7,503 bases of DNA from Mycobacterium sp. (GTDB taxonomy: Bacteria; Actinomycetota; Actinomycetes; Mycobacteriales; Mycobacteriaceae). Both the position numbers and the translations under genes were made by a program. The stretch covers positions 1 to 7,503 of the forward strand of contig JAHBAP020000327.1 in the NCBI GenBank assembly GCA_018500005.2, read 5' to 3'. The notes below the pieces were generated by a model. It saw only the letters and a list, made by a program, of their open reading frames with translations. It did no database searches and was not told where the DNA came from. Positions 1 through 7,503 of the stretch are shown here, piece after piece. Each line of letters opens with the position of its first letter. The stretch's first letter is position 1.

Positions 1-530
1 CCATCGGGGTGCCCGTTCCCCCCAACCGCCCCGCCGAACACGAACGAGTCGCTCACGCCCTCGCCGAGGTCTACGACGGAAACATCCACGACCTCACCGC
101 CGCGCTGATCTCCGCGATGCGCGAACTCGCCGGACGCCAGGGGGTGTCCTGGGACTTGATCCGGGGCGCCGACGCCGCCGACGCCGGCCCCCGCGACGCC
201 CAAGGACTGCGGACCGTGGTCGACCGGGTGATACCGCAGCTTCGGGAAGACCTGCGGCAGAAAGTGTTCGGCGAACCGGGCGGTGAGGATCCGCTGATCC
301 TCACCGAACCCTCACCCCTGGCCCGCTACGGACACCTGAAACTCCTGACCGAACTGAGCGATTTCAGCGCACGGAGACGACGACCGGTGTGGCTGATCCT
401 GCCGCAGTTACGCGGCCAGCACGGCCCGCTGATCGACCGCGAACCGCTCCAACTCGGCTCGCACGGGCAGTTCCTGATGTGGAAGCAGGATTCCGGCCTT
501 GCCACAGCACCCGCCAAGGAGGTCCGGTAA
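1..530 (+). CDS. pglW: C-terminal part of probable BREX type 2 serine/threonine kinase PglW (5' end outside window)
   Basis: The reading frame is open from the left edge (first full codon at position 3) to TAA at 528-530, giving 175 residues. The GTG at 9 is only an internal codon of a longer gene, since the frame stays open upstream and no ribosome binding site is visible. The fragment has a helical stretch (VAHALAEVYDGNIHDL, then ALISAMRELAG). An alpha/beta-looking end follows, with hydrophobic strands DPLILTE, PLARYGHLKLL and PVWLILPQL, and then a short tail. No kinase motif is present; in PglW the kinase domain lies far upstream, and the whole protein is usually well over 1000 residues. 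The PglW call rests on position: the gene overlaps pglX by one base on the same strand, as in pglWXYZ operons. It also rests on a remembered resemblance of the ARYGHL and LILPQL segments to PglW C-termini. In Pgl systems PglW is a kinase whose activity is needed for phage resistance. The tail could instead belong to another large BREX-associated ATPase. Confidence 0.62.
   Translation, partial: IGVPVPPNRPAEHERVAHALAEVYDGNIHDLTAALISAMRELAGRQGVSWDLIRGADAADAGPRDAQGLRTVVDRVIPQLREDLRQKVFGEPGGEDPLILTEPSPLARYGHLKLLTELSDFSARRRRPVWLILPQLRGQHGPLIDREPLQLGSHGQFLMWKQDSGLATAPAKEVR
516..522 (+). promoter_or_regulatory. Ribosome binding site of pglX
   Basis: AAGGAGG is a near-perfect Shine-Dalgarno sequence ending 7 bases before the ATG at 530. 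It lies inside the last codons of the upstream gene. It decides the pglX start: the frame is open further upstream, to a GTG at 389, but that start would overlap the upstream gene by about 140 bases and has no comparable site. The ATG overlaps the upstream stop as TAATG, so initiation is probably coupled to termination of the preceding gene. Confidence 0.85.
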
Positions 531-3500
531 TGGCCTGGAGTTCAGCCGATTTGGTGTCCGCGCTGCGCCGCCAGGTCCTCGACCTGGAGACCGACCTGCG
601 GGCGCGGGTCGACGGCGACGATCACGCGCTGCGCCAGCCGGGGGTGTGGCAGGCCTGGGAATCGGACTACGACGCCGCGTTCGCCGCGCAGCGCACCGCG
701 GCGACGTGGGCGCAGTGGCGCAACGAACGAGTCACCCAGGCCGCGGTCGCCTGGGTGCTGCTGACGGTGTTCGCCCGCTACTGCGAGGACAACGACCTGG
801 TCTCCTTGCGCTGGATCGGCGGGGCTGAAGCCGACGACCGCACCCCGGCCCCGGACGCCCGGCGCGCCTACTTCCAAGCCCATCCCGAACACACCGACCG
901 CGAATGGCTCGGCGAAATCATCGCCCACTTCGCCAAATTCAGTGCCACCGCCGCCCTGGTGGACAGCTTCTCCCCGCTGCACCTGGTGTCCCCGTCCGGT
1001 GACGCAGCCCGGGCCCTGCTGGAGTTCTGGTGGCAGCAAGGAGACGACGGACAACCGCGCTACACGTTCACCGGGATCGACACCCGCTTCCTTGGCGACG
1101 CCTACCAGGATCTGTCCGAGTACGCCAAGAAGACCTACGCCCTGCTGCAGACTCCGGATTTCGTCGAGGAGTTCATCCTCGACCAGACCCTGGAACCCGC
1201 CCTGGCCGACCGGCCACTGGAAGGGTTCACCGTCATCGACCCCACCTGCGGCTCAGGGCATTTCCTTCTCGGCGCCTTCCACCGCCTGCACCGGCAGTGG
1301 CAGCGCCGCGCCCCCGGGCTGGGTGCACGGGAACTCGTCGCCAAAGCCCTCGGCAGCGTCTACGGCGTCGACATCAACCCCTTCGCCGTCGCCGTCGCCC
1401 GGTTCCGGTTGCTGGTCGCAGCGTTGCAGGCCGCCGGTGATGCCAGCATTGAGCAGAAGATCGGCTATACGCCGCACCTCGCAGCCGGTGACAGCCTGCT
1501 GTGGGGTGCACCGCAACAAGCACTCGACGACGATCTGATGATGTTCGGCAACGTCATTCGCGCCGACAGCACCGAAAATCCAAGTGCCCTTAAAGAGATT
1601 CTTCATCGGCATCACGATGCTGTCGTCGGCAATCCGCCGTTCATCACGCCCAAGGACGCGGCGCTCAACAGCACCTATCGGCAGCTGTACCGCTCGACGC
1701 ACATGAAATACGCACTCACCGTGCCGTTCATGGAACTGTTCTTCCGGCTCGGGTGGCCGGCTGGCGCAGAGCGACCTGCGGGGTGGGTCGGGCAGATCAC
1801 CTCCAACTCGTTCATGAAGCGCGAATTCGGAACCAAACTCATCGAGCAGTTCCTCCCCACCGTCGACGTGCGGACGGTCATCGACACCTCGGGCGCCTAT
1901 ATCCCCGGCCACGGCACGCCGACGGTGATCGTCGTCGGCCGGAACCAGCCGCCGACGGTCAGCACCGTCCGCGCCGTCCTCGGATCGCGCGGCGAGCCGG
2001 GTCGGCCCGACGAACCCGCCAAAGGCTTGGTATGGACCTCCATCACCGAGCATCTCGACGAGGTGGGCTTCGAGAACCCTTTCATCAGCGTGACCGATCT
2101 GCCGCGCGCTACGTTGAACACCCATCCCTGGAGCCTGTCCGGCGGTGGGGCGGTGGAGTTGCTGGCCACGATCTCGCAAGGGTCGACGGAGTCCCTCGCC
2201 GCTGTGGCCGACTCGGTGGGCATTACCTCGTTCACTCTTGAAGATGACGTCTTCATCCAACCGCCCGATGTCGTTCGACGTCATAGCCTTTCGCCGATCC
2301 GCCCGATGGTTGTAGGAGATGAGCTCCGCGACTGGACGCGACAGGTGCACGACGAGGCCATCTTCCCGTACAACGAACAGTTCGAGCCATTGACAACGCT
2401 GCTACCCACTACCGAAGCATTCATGTGGCCGTACCGGTCAACGCTTCAGAACAACAAGATGTTCGGCAATCAGACCAAGATCGAAGCAGGACTGCACTGG
2501 TATGAGTTCGGCAGGCTCACCAAGAATAAACTTGCCGTCCCTCTCTCCATCACCTTCGCGGAAGTCGCCACACACAACCACTTCGTGCTGGACCGCGGCG
2601 GAAAGGTGTTCAAACAGACCGCGCCGGTGATCAAGCTGCCCGAGGGAGCGTCGGTCGAGGATCACCTGCGATTGCTAGGCGTGCTGAACTCGTCGGTGGC
2701 GTGCTTCTGGCTCAAGCAGAATTGTCAGAAGAAAGGTGGCGGCGGACATGGCGGCGGCTCAGCAGCGAACGAGTGGTCCCATACCTATCAGTACAACGGC
2801 ACCAACCTAAGCGATTTCCCGCTGCCGGCATCCACCCCACTCGACCGCGCTCAGGTTATGGACGGCCTGGCCCAGCAGTTGCAGCAACAGGCCCCGGCGG
2901 CGGTCGCGGACCGCGACACGCCTACCCAGGCCGTTCTAGAATCCGCACGGCGGGAATTCGACCGGTTGCGCGCGCTGATGATCGCCCACCAGGATGAACT
3001 GGACTGGGATTACTACCGGATTTACGGCCTGATCGACGATGATCTGACCTTCCCCGCGGGCCCTCCTGGAATCGCCCTTGGCGAGAGGGTTTTCGAGATC
3101 GCGCTGGCCCGGCGGATTCGCGATGGCGAGCACACCGCGTGGTTCGACCGGCACGGTTCGACCTCGATCACCGACATCCCTGCCCACCTGCCCGCCGACT
3201 ACCGCGAACTTCTGCAGCGCCGCCTCGACGCCATCGAGTCCAACCCGCACATCCGCCTGCTGGAAAAGCCCGAGTACAAGCGCCGTTGGGCGATGGAGCC
3301 CTGGGACAAGCAGGTCGAATCCGCCCTGCGGGGTTGGCTTTTGGATCGCATTGAGGACCGCTCGTTGTGGTTCGACCGCGACGGCCGGGCCACACCACGC
3401 TCCGTCGCTCAGCTTGCCGACATTCTCGACCGGGACGCTGACTTCCGCGATGTGCTGCGACTGTGGGCCGGTGACGCCAACGCCCCGACCGGCACGGCGC

Positions 3501-4084
3501 TGGCGAAATTGCTTGCCGACGAGGCGGCCCCGTTCCTGTCGGCTTACCGCTACAAGCCGGCGGGGCTGGACAAGCGCGCCGATTGGGAGCACACCTGGGC
3601 GCTGCAGCGCCGCGAGGACGCCCGGGAGAAACTCGACGGCCCGATCCCGGTGCCGCCGAAGTACAAGCCGACCGACTTCGCCAAGCCCGCCTATTGGTCA
3701 CACCGCGGCAAGCTCGACGTGCCCAAGGAACGGTTCATCTCCTACCCGAACGCAGGGCGCGACACCGACCCCACCGAACTGCTCGGCTGGGCCGGCTGGG
3801 ACCACGCCGAGCAGGCCCTCGCGCTGGCATCCCTGGTCAGTGCGCGCACCGAGGAGGGCTGGGACACCCCGCGGCTGATCCCCCTTCTGGCCGGGCTGCA
3901 CGAGCTCGCGCCCTGGGTACGGCAGTGGCACAACAAGATCGACCCCGAGTACGGCGAGTCCGTGGCCGACACCATCGACTCCGAACTCGCCGGGCGGCTG
4001 GCCGAATACCACCTCACCACCACCGACCTGACAACCTGGCGGCCGGCGCCGGCCACCCGCGGACGAAGGGCCAGAACGTCATGA
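530..4084 (+). CDS. pglX: BREX type 2 adenine-specific DNA methyltransferase PglX
   Basis: This complete gene encodes 1184 residues, close to the usual length of about 1200 for PglX. The ATG start is fixed by AAGGAGG 7 bases upstream; the stop TGA overlaps the next start as ATGA. The N-terminal region (about 1-230) has the family segments [49 protein letters not shown] and [14 protein letters not shown]. The methyltransferase core follows: SAM-binding DPTCGSGHF at 237-245, acidic VDINPF with D281, and catalytic NPPF at 368-371, typical of N6-adenine methylases. The probable target-recognition region covers about 560-766, with [15 protein letters not shown], a Gly-rich loop at 736-743 and NLSDFPLP at 759-766. 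The C-terminal domain (about 890-1184) carries KYKPTDF at 1044-1050, [14 protein letters not shown] at 1060-1073 and LLGWAGWDH at 1084-1092, all characteristic of type 2 PglX. In characterised Pgl/BREX systems PglX methylates DNA, has no known nuclease domain, and needs partner proteins to block phage. No frameshift or stop interrupts the gene, so it appears to be in an ON state. Target sequence cannot be predicted. Confidence 0.95.
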   Translation: MAWSSADLVSALRRQVLDLETDLRARVDGDDHALRQPGVWQAWESDYDAAFAAQRTAATWAQWRNERVTQAAVAWVLLTVFARYCEDNDLVSLRWIGGAEADDRTPAPDARRAYFQAHPEHTDREWLGEIIAHFAKFSATAALVDSFSPLHLVSPSGDAARALLEFWWQQGDDGQPRYTFTGIDTRFLGDAYQDLSEYAKKTYALLQTPDFVEEFILDQTLEPALADRPLEGFTVIDPTCGSGHFLLGAFHRLHRQWQRRAPGLGARELVAKALGSVYGVDINPFAVAVARFRLLVAALQAAGDASIEQKIGYTPHLAAGDSLLWGAPQQALDDDLMMFGNVIRADSTENPSALKEILHRHHDAVVGNPPFITPKDAALNSTYRQLYRSTHMKYALTVPFMELFFRLGWPAGAERPAGWVGQITSNSFMKREFGTKLIEQFLPTVDVRTVIDTSGAYIPGHGTPTVIVVGRNQPPTVSTVRAVLGSRGEPGRPDEPAKGLVWTSITEHLDEVGFENPFISVTDLPRATLNTHPWSLSGGGAVELLATISQGSTESLAAVADSVGITSFTLEDDVFIQPPDVVRRHSLSPIRPMVVGDELRDWTRQVHDEAIFPYNEQFEPLTTLLPTTEAFMWPYRSTLQNNKMFGNQTKIEAGLHWYEFGRLTKNKLAVPLSITFAEVATHNHFVLDRGGKVFKQTAPVIKLPEGASVEDHLRLLGVLNSSVACFWLKQNCQKKGGGGHGGGSAANEWSHTYQYNGTNLSDFPLPASTPLDRAQVMDGLAQQLQQQAPAAVADRDTPTQAVLESARREFDRLRALMIAHQDELDWDYYRIYGLIDDDLTFPAGPPGIALGERVFEIALARRIRDGEHTAWFDRHGSTSITDIPAHLPADYRELLQRRLDAIESNPHIRLLEKPEYKRRWAMEPWDKQVESALRGWLLDRIEDRSLWFDRDGRATPRSVAQLADILDRDADFRDVLRLWAGDANAPTGTALAKLLADEAAPFLSAYRYKPAGLDKRADWEHTWALQRREDAREKLDGPIPVPPKYKPTDFAKPAYWSHRGKLDVPKERFISYPNAGRDTDPTELLGWAGWDHAEQALALASLVSARTEEGWDTPRLIPLLAGLHELAPWVRQWHNKIDPEYGESVADTIDSELAGRLAEYHLTTTDLTTWRPAPATRGRRARTS
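2221..2700 (+). other. Lower-GC patch in the presumed target-recognition region of pglX
   Basis: Hand counts of 60-base blocks give 31/60 G+C at 2221-2280, 31/60 at 2401-2460 and 32/60 at 2521-2580. Blocks elsewhere in the gene give 43/60 (1861-1920) and 44/60 (3481-3540). A smaller similar patch lies at 1561-1620 (31/60), just before the NPPF codons. The patch covers about residues 564-724, between the catalytic core and the conserved C-terminal domain, where PglX-type methylases read their target. Imported specificity sequence is one explanation; relaxed codon use over a variable protein region is another. The boundaries given are approximate. Confidence 0.5.
4041..4054. repeat. 14-bp perfect palindrome near the pglX-pglY junction
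   Basis: GGCCGGCGCCGGCC reads the same on both strands and ends 26 bases before the pglY ATG, within the last codons of pglX. The symmetry does not extend further (C at 4040 against A at 4055). It has no loop and no following T-run, so it is not a canonical terminator. At this G+C content such a palindrome may be chance; a role in RNA structure near the pglY start is only possible. Confidence 0.4.
4065..4070 (+). promoter_or_regulatory. Weak ribosome binding site of pglY and ATGA start-stop overlap
   Basis: GAAGGG lies 10 bases before the ATG at 4081, a weaker match and longer spacing than the site of pglX. The pglY start overlaps the pglX stop in ATGA (4081-4084). This arrangement suggests that ribosomes finishing pglX re-initiate on pglY, so the methyltransferase and ATPase would be made together. 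Confidence 0.55.
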
Positions 4085-7000
4085 CCACCCTGCTGCGCGA
4101 TGTCATCGACATCCCCGACCGGGTCGGGGCAGACGACTACGTCCTTCGCCTGACCGACTCCACCAACGACGACGCGCACCTGGCTGCCGCGCTGGACCAG
4201 TACGTCGTCACCGCCTCGCTGCGGGAGAACTTTCTGGCCGCCATCGAGCTGGTGGCCGACGCGCTGAACAAGGACACCTCCCGCGCGGCCTACCTCACCG
4301 GGTCCTTCGGCTCGGGCAAGAGCCACTTCATGGCGGTGCTCTACGCGCTGCTGGGCAACCGCCCGGCGGTGCGCACGAACAAGTTCTCCGACCTCACCGG
4401 CCGCTACGACGGCGAACTGTCCGGCAAGAAGATCCTGCGCTTGACCTATCACCTGCTCGGGGCACGCTCGCTGGAGCAGGCGGTGCTGGGCGGCTACGTC
4501 GAGCAGATCCGCCGCCTGCATCCCGACGCCCCACTGCCGGCGGTACATGTCTCCGATGCCCTGCTGGCCGACGCAGAAGGCCTGCGGGCGCAGATCGGTG
4601 ACGAGGAGTTTCTGTCCCGGCTGGGCGGGGAGTCCGGCAGCGACGACGGCTGGGGTGGACTGCTCGGGGCGGGCTGGGATCTGCCGCGCTACCAGGCGGC
4701 GTTGCAGGCCTCCCCGGATGAGCCGGCGCGCCGGGAACTGGTGTCGGCGTTGGCAGGCAGCTACTTCAAGGCCTTCGCCGAGACCGCCGACTACATCGAC
4801 CTTGACCGCGGGCTGGTGGCGATCTCCGAGCACGCCAAGAGCCTCGGCTATGACGCGGTGGTGCTGTTCCTCGACGAGCTGGTGCTGTGGCTGGCCTTCT
4901 CGGTGCGCGACAACGAGTTCTTCGCCCGCGAGTCACAGAAGATCACCAAGCTCGTCGAGTCCTCGGGGCGTCAGCGGGCGATCCCGTTGATCTCGTTCAT
5001 TTCCCGGCAGATGGATCTGCGGAAGTGGTTCGCCGACGCCGGGGCGTCCGGGGCCGAGCAGGAGGCCCTGGACCGGGCGTTCCAGTACCAGCAGGGCCGG
5101 TTCCGGGAGATCGCGCTGGGCGATGACAACCTCGCCGAAGTCGCCCACGCCCGGCTGCTGCGCCCCCGCGACGACGCGGCCCGCGCGGTGCTCGACCAGG
5201 CGTTTGCCAACCTCACCCGCAACCCCGAGGTGTGGGATGTGTTGCGCGACAGCCTCAACACCGACGAGAAGCATCGCGGATCGTCGGAAGCCGAGTTCCG
5301 GTTGACCTATCCGTTCTCGCCGGTGCTGATCTCCACGCTGCGCAACCTGTCCTCGGTGATGCAACGTGAGCGCACCGCGCTGAAGGTGATGCAGCGCATG
5401 CTCGTCGAGCGCCGCGACACCCTGACCATCGACGACCTGATCCCGGTCGGGGATGCCTTCGACCACGTCGTCCACGGCGGGGAGCCGATCGACAACCACG
5501 CTGCGGCGATGTTCCGGGCGGCCAACGATCTCTACACCAATCGGCTGCTGCCGACGCTGCTGGACAAGCACTCCGTCACCACCGAACAGCTGGAGACCGA
5601 TCCCGCGTCGGTGCCGGCGGGCTTCCGCGGCCAGGTGCGCATCGCCAAGACGCTGCTGCTCTCGGCGATCGCCCCGAATGTGCCTGCGCTCAAAGACATC
5701 ACGGCCTCCCGGTTGGCCGCCCTCAATCACGGATCCATCCGGGCCCGGATCGCCGGCGGCGAGGCCCGGCAGACCCTCGCGGTGGTCCGTGACTGGGCGC
5801 AGCGCGACGTCCCCGAGATCAGCGTCTCGGACGCCGCCAACCCGGTGATCCGGGTGCAGTTGGCCGATGTCGACTACCAGTCGATCCTGGATCGTGTTCG
5901 CGCCGAGGACAATTCCGGGCGCCGCAAGGTGCTGCTGCGCACCCTCATCCACAAGGCACTGGGGGTGACCGCAGGGCAGGACGACCTCGGCGGTGCTGTC
6001 ACCCGCACCCTGACCTGGCGGGGTTCGCGCCGTGAGGTCGACATCGTCTTCGGCAATGTCCGCGACGCCTCGTCGCTGCCCGAACAGTCCTTCGACAACC
6101 GGCCCGGCACCTGGCGGGTGATTGTCGACTACCCGTTCGACGAGGATGGCTTCAGCAGCGCTGATGACGTCAACCGCCTCGACCGCCTGCTCACCACCGG
6201 CGACCGGCACACCGTGGTGTGGCTGCCGCGGTTCTTCGCCGCCTCGGCGATGGACGCCCTGGCCCTGCTGGTCAAACTGGACTGGCTGTTCACCGGCAGC
6301 GGGGACCGCTGGACGGAGAACTCCGACCACCTCTCGGCCACCGACCGCGCCCAGGCCCGCGGCATCCTGGAGAACCTGCTGTCCGGGACCCGCACCGGCG
6401 TGGAGAACCTGCTCAAGCAGGCTTACGGCATTGAACCGGCCGATCCCAGGCGCATCACCGCCGAGTCGCTGCAGTTCGATGTGCTGACGTCACTGAGCCG
6501 CGACTTCGACCCGGAACTGCCGCCCGCGGCCAGCCTGCAGGACGCCTTCGACACCATCGTCGGGAAGGCGTATGCCGCCACCTACCCCAGCCACCCGGAG
6601 TTCGACCCGGGCGCCGATGAGGTGACGACCCGCAATGTCGAGACCGTCCGCGCCTACGTGGAGCAGGCCGTCACCCACCGGGACGGCCGGGTTCCCACCA
6701 ACCCGGCCGACCGCAAGGTGCTGCGCCGCATCGCCGGCCCGTTGCGGGTCGGCAAGGCCACCGAAGACCACTTCCTGTTCGGTGAGGACTCGTTCGCCTT
6801 CTGGGCCGGGGAACTCGACCGCGCCGCGCAGGCGGCATCCCCGGTGACCGTGCAGCGCTTGCAGAATCACATCGAATCGCTCACGCCCGCATGGGGATTG
6901 CGGCCGGAGGTGCGGGATCTGGTGATCGCGGCCTGGGCACTGCTGCGCAAACGCGCCTGGTTCGAAGCAGGCTCGGCGATCACACCGCCCGCGCTGGGCC

Positions 7001-7503
7001 GGTTTCGGCCCAACATCGAACTGCGAGCCGAGGAACTGCCCGAGCAGCAAGCCTGGGACGACGCCCGCACCAACGCCGCCAAACTCTTCGGCTACACCAT
7101 CGCCCGGACCTACCTCACCGGTGCCAACGTCGCCGAGTTCGCCACCCAGGTTCGCGCGCACGCCGCCGAGTCGGTCAACGAATTGGGTTCCCTCATCGAC
7201 GAACTCGACAAGGCCCACCACCGGCTGGGCACCGAACCCGGGGCTGATGACCGCCTCGTCGCGGCACGGGCCCTGCGCGACTTCGGCGAGACGCTGCAGC
7301 GAACCTCAGCCAACGTTGCTTTGATCGAAGCAATGGCTGGCGCCGAACTGCCCGTCGCACTGGAGACCGCCGCCCGCCTCCGCCCCGACGCACCCGCCGA
7401 CAGCCGCACCCTGCGGGCGTTCAAGTGGCGGCGCGTCGACGCCCTCACCCCGGCGACCGCCCGGTCCGGGGCGACCGGGGACGACGCCCGCGCAATCCAG
7501 AAC
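4081..7503 (+). CDS. pglY: BREX type 2 P-loop ATPase PglY (3' end outside window)
   Basis: The frame is open from ATG at 4081 to the right edge without a stop, giving 1141 residues; known PglY proteins are about 1200-1300 long, so most of the protein is here. The start is set by the ATGA overlap with pglX and by the protein beginning [13 protein letters not shown], as expected for an N-terminus. The ATPase domain is in the first third: Walker A GSFGSGKS at 74-81 (K80, S81) and Walker B VVLFLDE at 260-266 (D265, E266). A candidate sensor strand, [10 protein letters not shown], lies at 301-310. The segments YPFSP at 410-414 and [10 protein letters not shown] at 428-437 resemble the lid region of the large ATPases found in BREX systems. 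The rest, about 450-1141, is mostly helical-looking with some beta segments ([22 protein letters not shown]), and I recognise no further domain. No signal peptide or membrane segment is evident, so it should be cytoplasmic. PglY is required for phage resistance in Pgl systems; its intact Walker motifs suggest active ATP hydrolysis. The exact mechanical role is not known from sequence. pglZ would be expected next. Confidence 0.93.
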   Translation, partial: MTTLLRDVIDIPDRVGADDYVLRLTDSTNDDAHLAAALDQYVVTASLRENFLAAIELVADALNKDTSRAAYLTGSFGSGKSHFMAVLYALLGNRPAVRTNKFSDLTGRYDGELSGKKILRLTYHLLGARSLEQAVLGGYVEQIRRLHPDAPLPAVHVSDALLADAEGLRAQIGDEEFLSRLGGESGSDDGWGGLLGAGWDLPRYQAALQASPDEPARRELVSALAGSYFKAFAETADYIDLDRGLVAISEHAKSLGYDAVVLFLDELVLWLAFSVRDNEFFARESQKITKLVESSGRQRAIPLISFISRQMDLRKWFADAGASGAEQEALDRAFQYQQGRFREIALGDDNLAEVAHARLLRPRDDAARAVLDQAFANLTRNPEVWDVLRDSLNTDEKHRGSSEAEFRLTYPFSPVLISTLRNLSSVMQRERTALKVMQRMLVERRDTLTIDDLIPVGDAFDHVVHGGEPIDNHAAAMFRAANDLYTNRLLPTLLDKHSVTTEQLETDPASVPAGFRGQVRIAKTLLLSAIAPNVPALKDITASRLAALNHGSIRARIAGGEARQTLAVVRDWAQRDVPEISVSDAANPVIRVQLADVDYQSILDRVRAEDNSGRRKVLLRTLIHKALGVTAGQDDLGGAVTRTLTWRGSRREVDIVFGNVRDASSLPEQSFDNRPGTWRVIVDYPFDEDGFSSADDVNRLDRLLTTGDRHTVVWLPRFFAASAMDALALLVKLDWLFTGSGDRWTENSDHLSATDRAQARGILENLLSGTRTGVENLLKQAYGIEPADPRRITAESLQFDVLTSLSRDFDPELPPAASLQDAFDTIVGKAYAATYPSHPEFDPGADEVTTRNVETVRAYVEQAVTHRDGRVPTNPADRKVLRRIAGPLRVGKATEDHFLFGEDSFAFWAGELDRAAQAASPVTVQRLQNHIESLTPAWGLRPEVRDLVIAAWALLRKRAWFEAGSAITPPALGRFRPNIELRAEELPEQQAWDDARTNAAKLFGYTIARTYLTGANVAEFATQVRAHAAESVNELGSLIDELDKAHHRLGTEPGADDRLVAARALRDFGETLQRTSANVALIEAMAGAELPVALETAARLRPDAPADSRTLRAFKWRRVDALTPATARSGATGDDARAIQN

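Noticed and set aside
389..529. Upstream GTG start for pglX adding 47 residues
   Set aside because: The extra residues overlap the upstream gene, look like random Arg/Pro/Ala-rich translation, and have no ribosome binding site. ATG at 530 has AAGGAGG at ideal spacing, and the family N-terminus begins there.
1253..2350. Minus-strand open frame of 365 codons opposite pglX
   Set aside because: It lies fully under the PglX catalytic core, whose motifs are conserved on the + strand. The antisense product is Arg/Gly/Asp-rich and unrecognisable.
4041..4080. Rho-independent terminator between pglX and pglY
   Set aside because: The palindrome has no loop and no T-run follows it. The next gene starts inside the pglX stop, so termination here would be unexpected.
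3742..4833. Minus-strand open frame of 363 codons across the pglX-pglY junction
   Set aside because: It covers the PglX C-terminal domain and the PglY Walker A region. Its composition is typical of a shadow frame and no ribosome binding site was evident.
4933..6330. Long open frame on the minus strand (465 codons) opposite pglY
   Set aside because: Long antisense frames are common opposite GC-biased genes. The protein is low in complexity and rich in G, V, R and Q, with no recognised motif, while the + strand has a clear ATPase.
1..7503. CRISPR array, tRNA, insertion sequence or integrase attachment site
   Set aside because: No direct repeat series, cloverleaf-like sequence, transposase motif or terminal inverted repeats were seen. 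Nearly every base lies in one of three large genes.

Overview
The window is about two-thirds G+C with strong third-position G/C bias. It is packed with three same-strand genes that overlap by 1-4 bases. This points to a high-GC actinomycete (a mycobacterium, a relative of it, or a Streptomyces-like organism); the sequence alone does not fix the genus.

Layout: positions 1-530 hold the 3' end of a gene whose start lies outside the window. It is most likely the C-terminus of the Pgl/BREX serine/threonine kinase PglW. Positions 530-4084 hold a complete, uninterrupted gene for a 1184-residue adenine-specific DNA methyltransferase of the PglX family, with SAM-binding DPTCGSG and catalytic NPPF motifs. 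Positions 4081-7503 hold the first 1141 codons of a P-loop ATPase, PglY, which runs off the right edge. All three are on the + strand, with no intergenic space and no promoter or terminator seen inside the window. They look like one translationally coupled operon.

The order pglW-pglX-pglY is that of a type 2 BREX (phage growth limitation, Pgl) anti-phage system. From knowledge of that system, PglX marks host DNA and is needed for blocking phage, PglY is the large ATPase, PglW is the kinase, and the phosphatase-fold PglZ plus BrxD and BrxHI are expected in flanking DNA not shown here. The system is described rather than novel. The parts most worth a second look are the patchy base composition of pglX, where blocks in the presumed target-recognition region fall to about 52% G+C by hand count against 72-73% elsewhere in the gene, the absence of the long homopolymer tract expected of a phase-variable pglX, and the poorly characterised C-terminal halves of PglY and PglW. 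No RNA genes, mobile elements, CRISPR arrays or attachment sites were seen.
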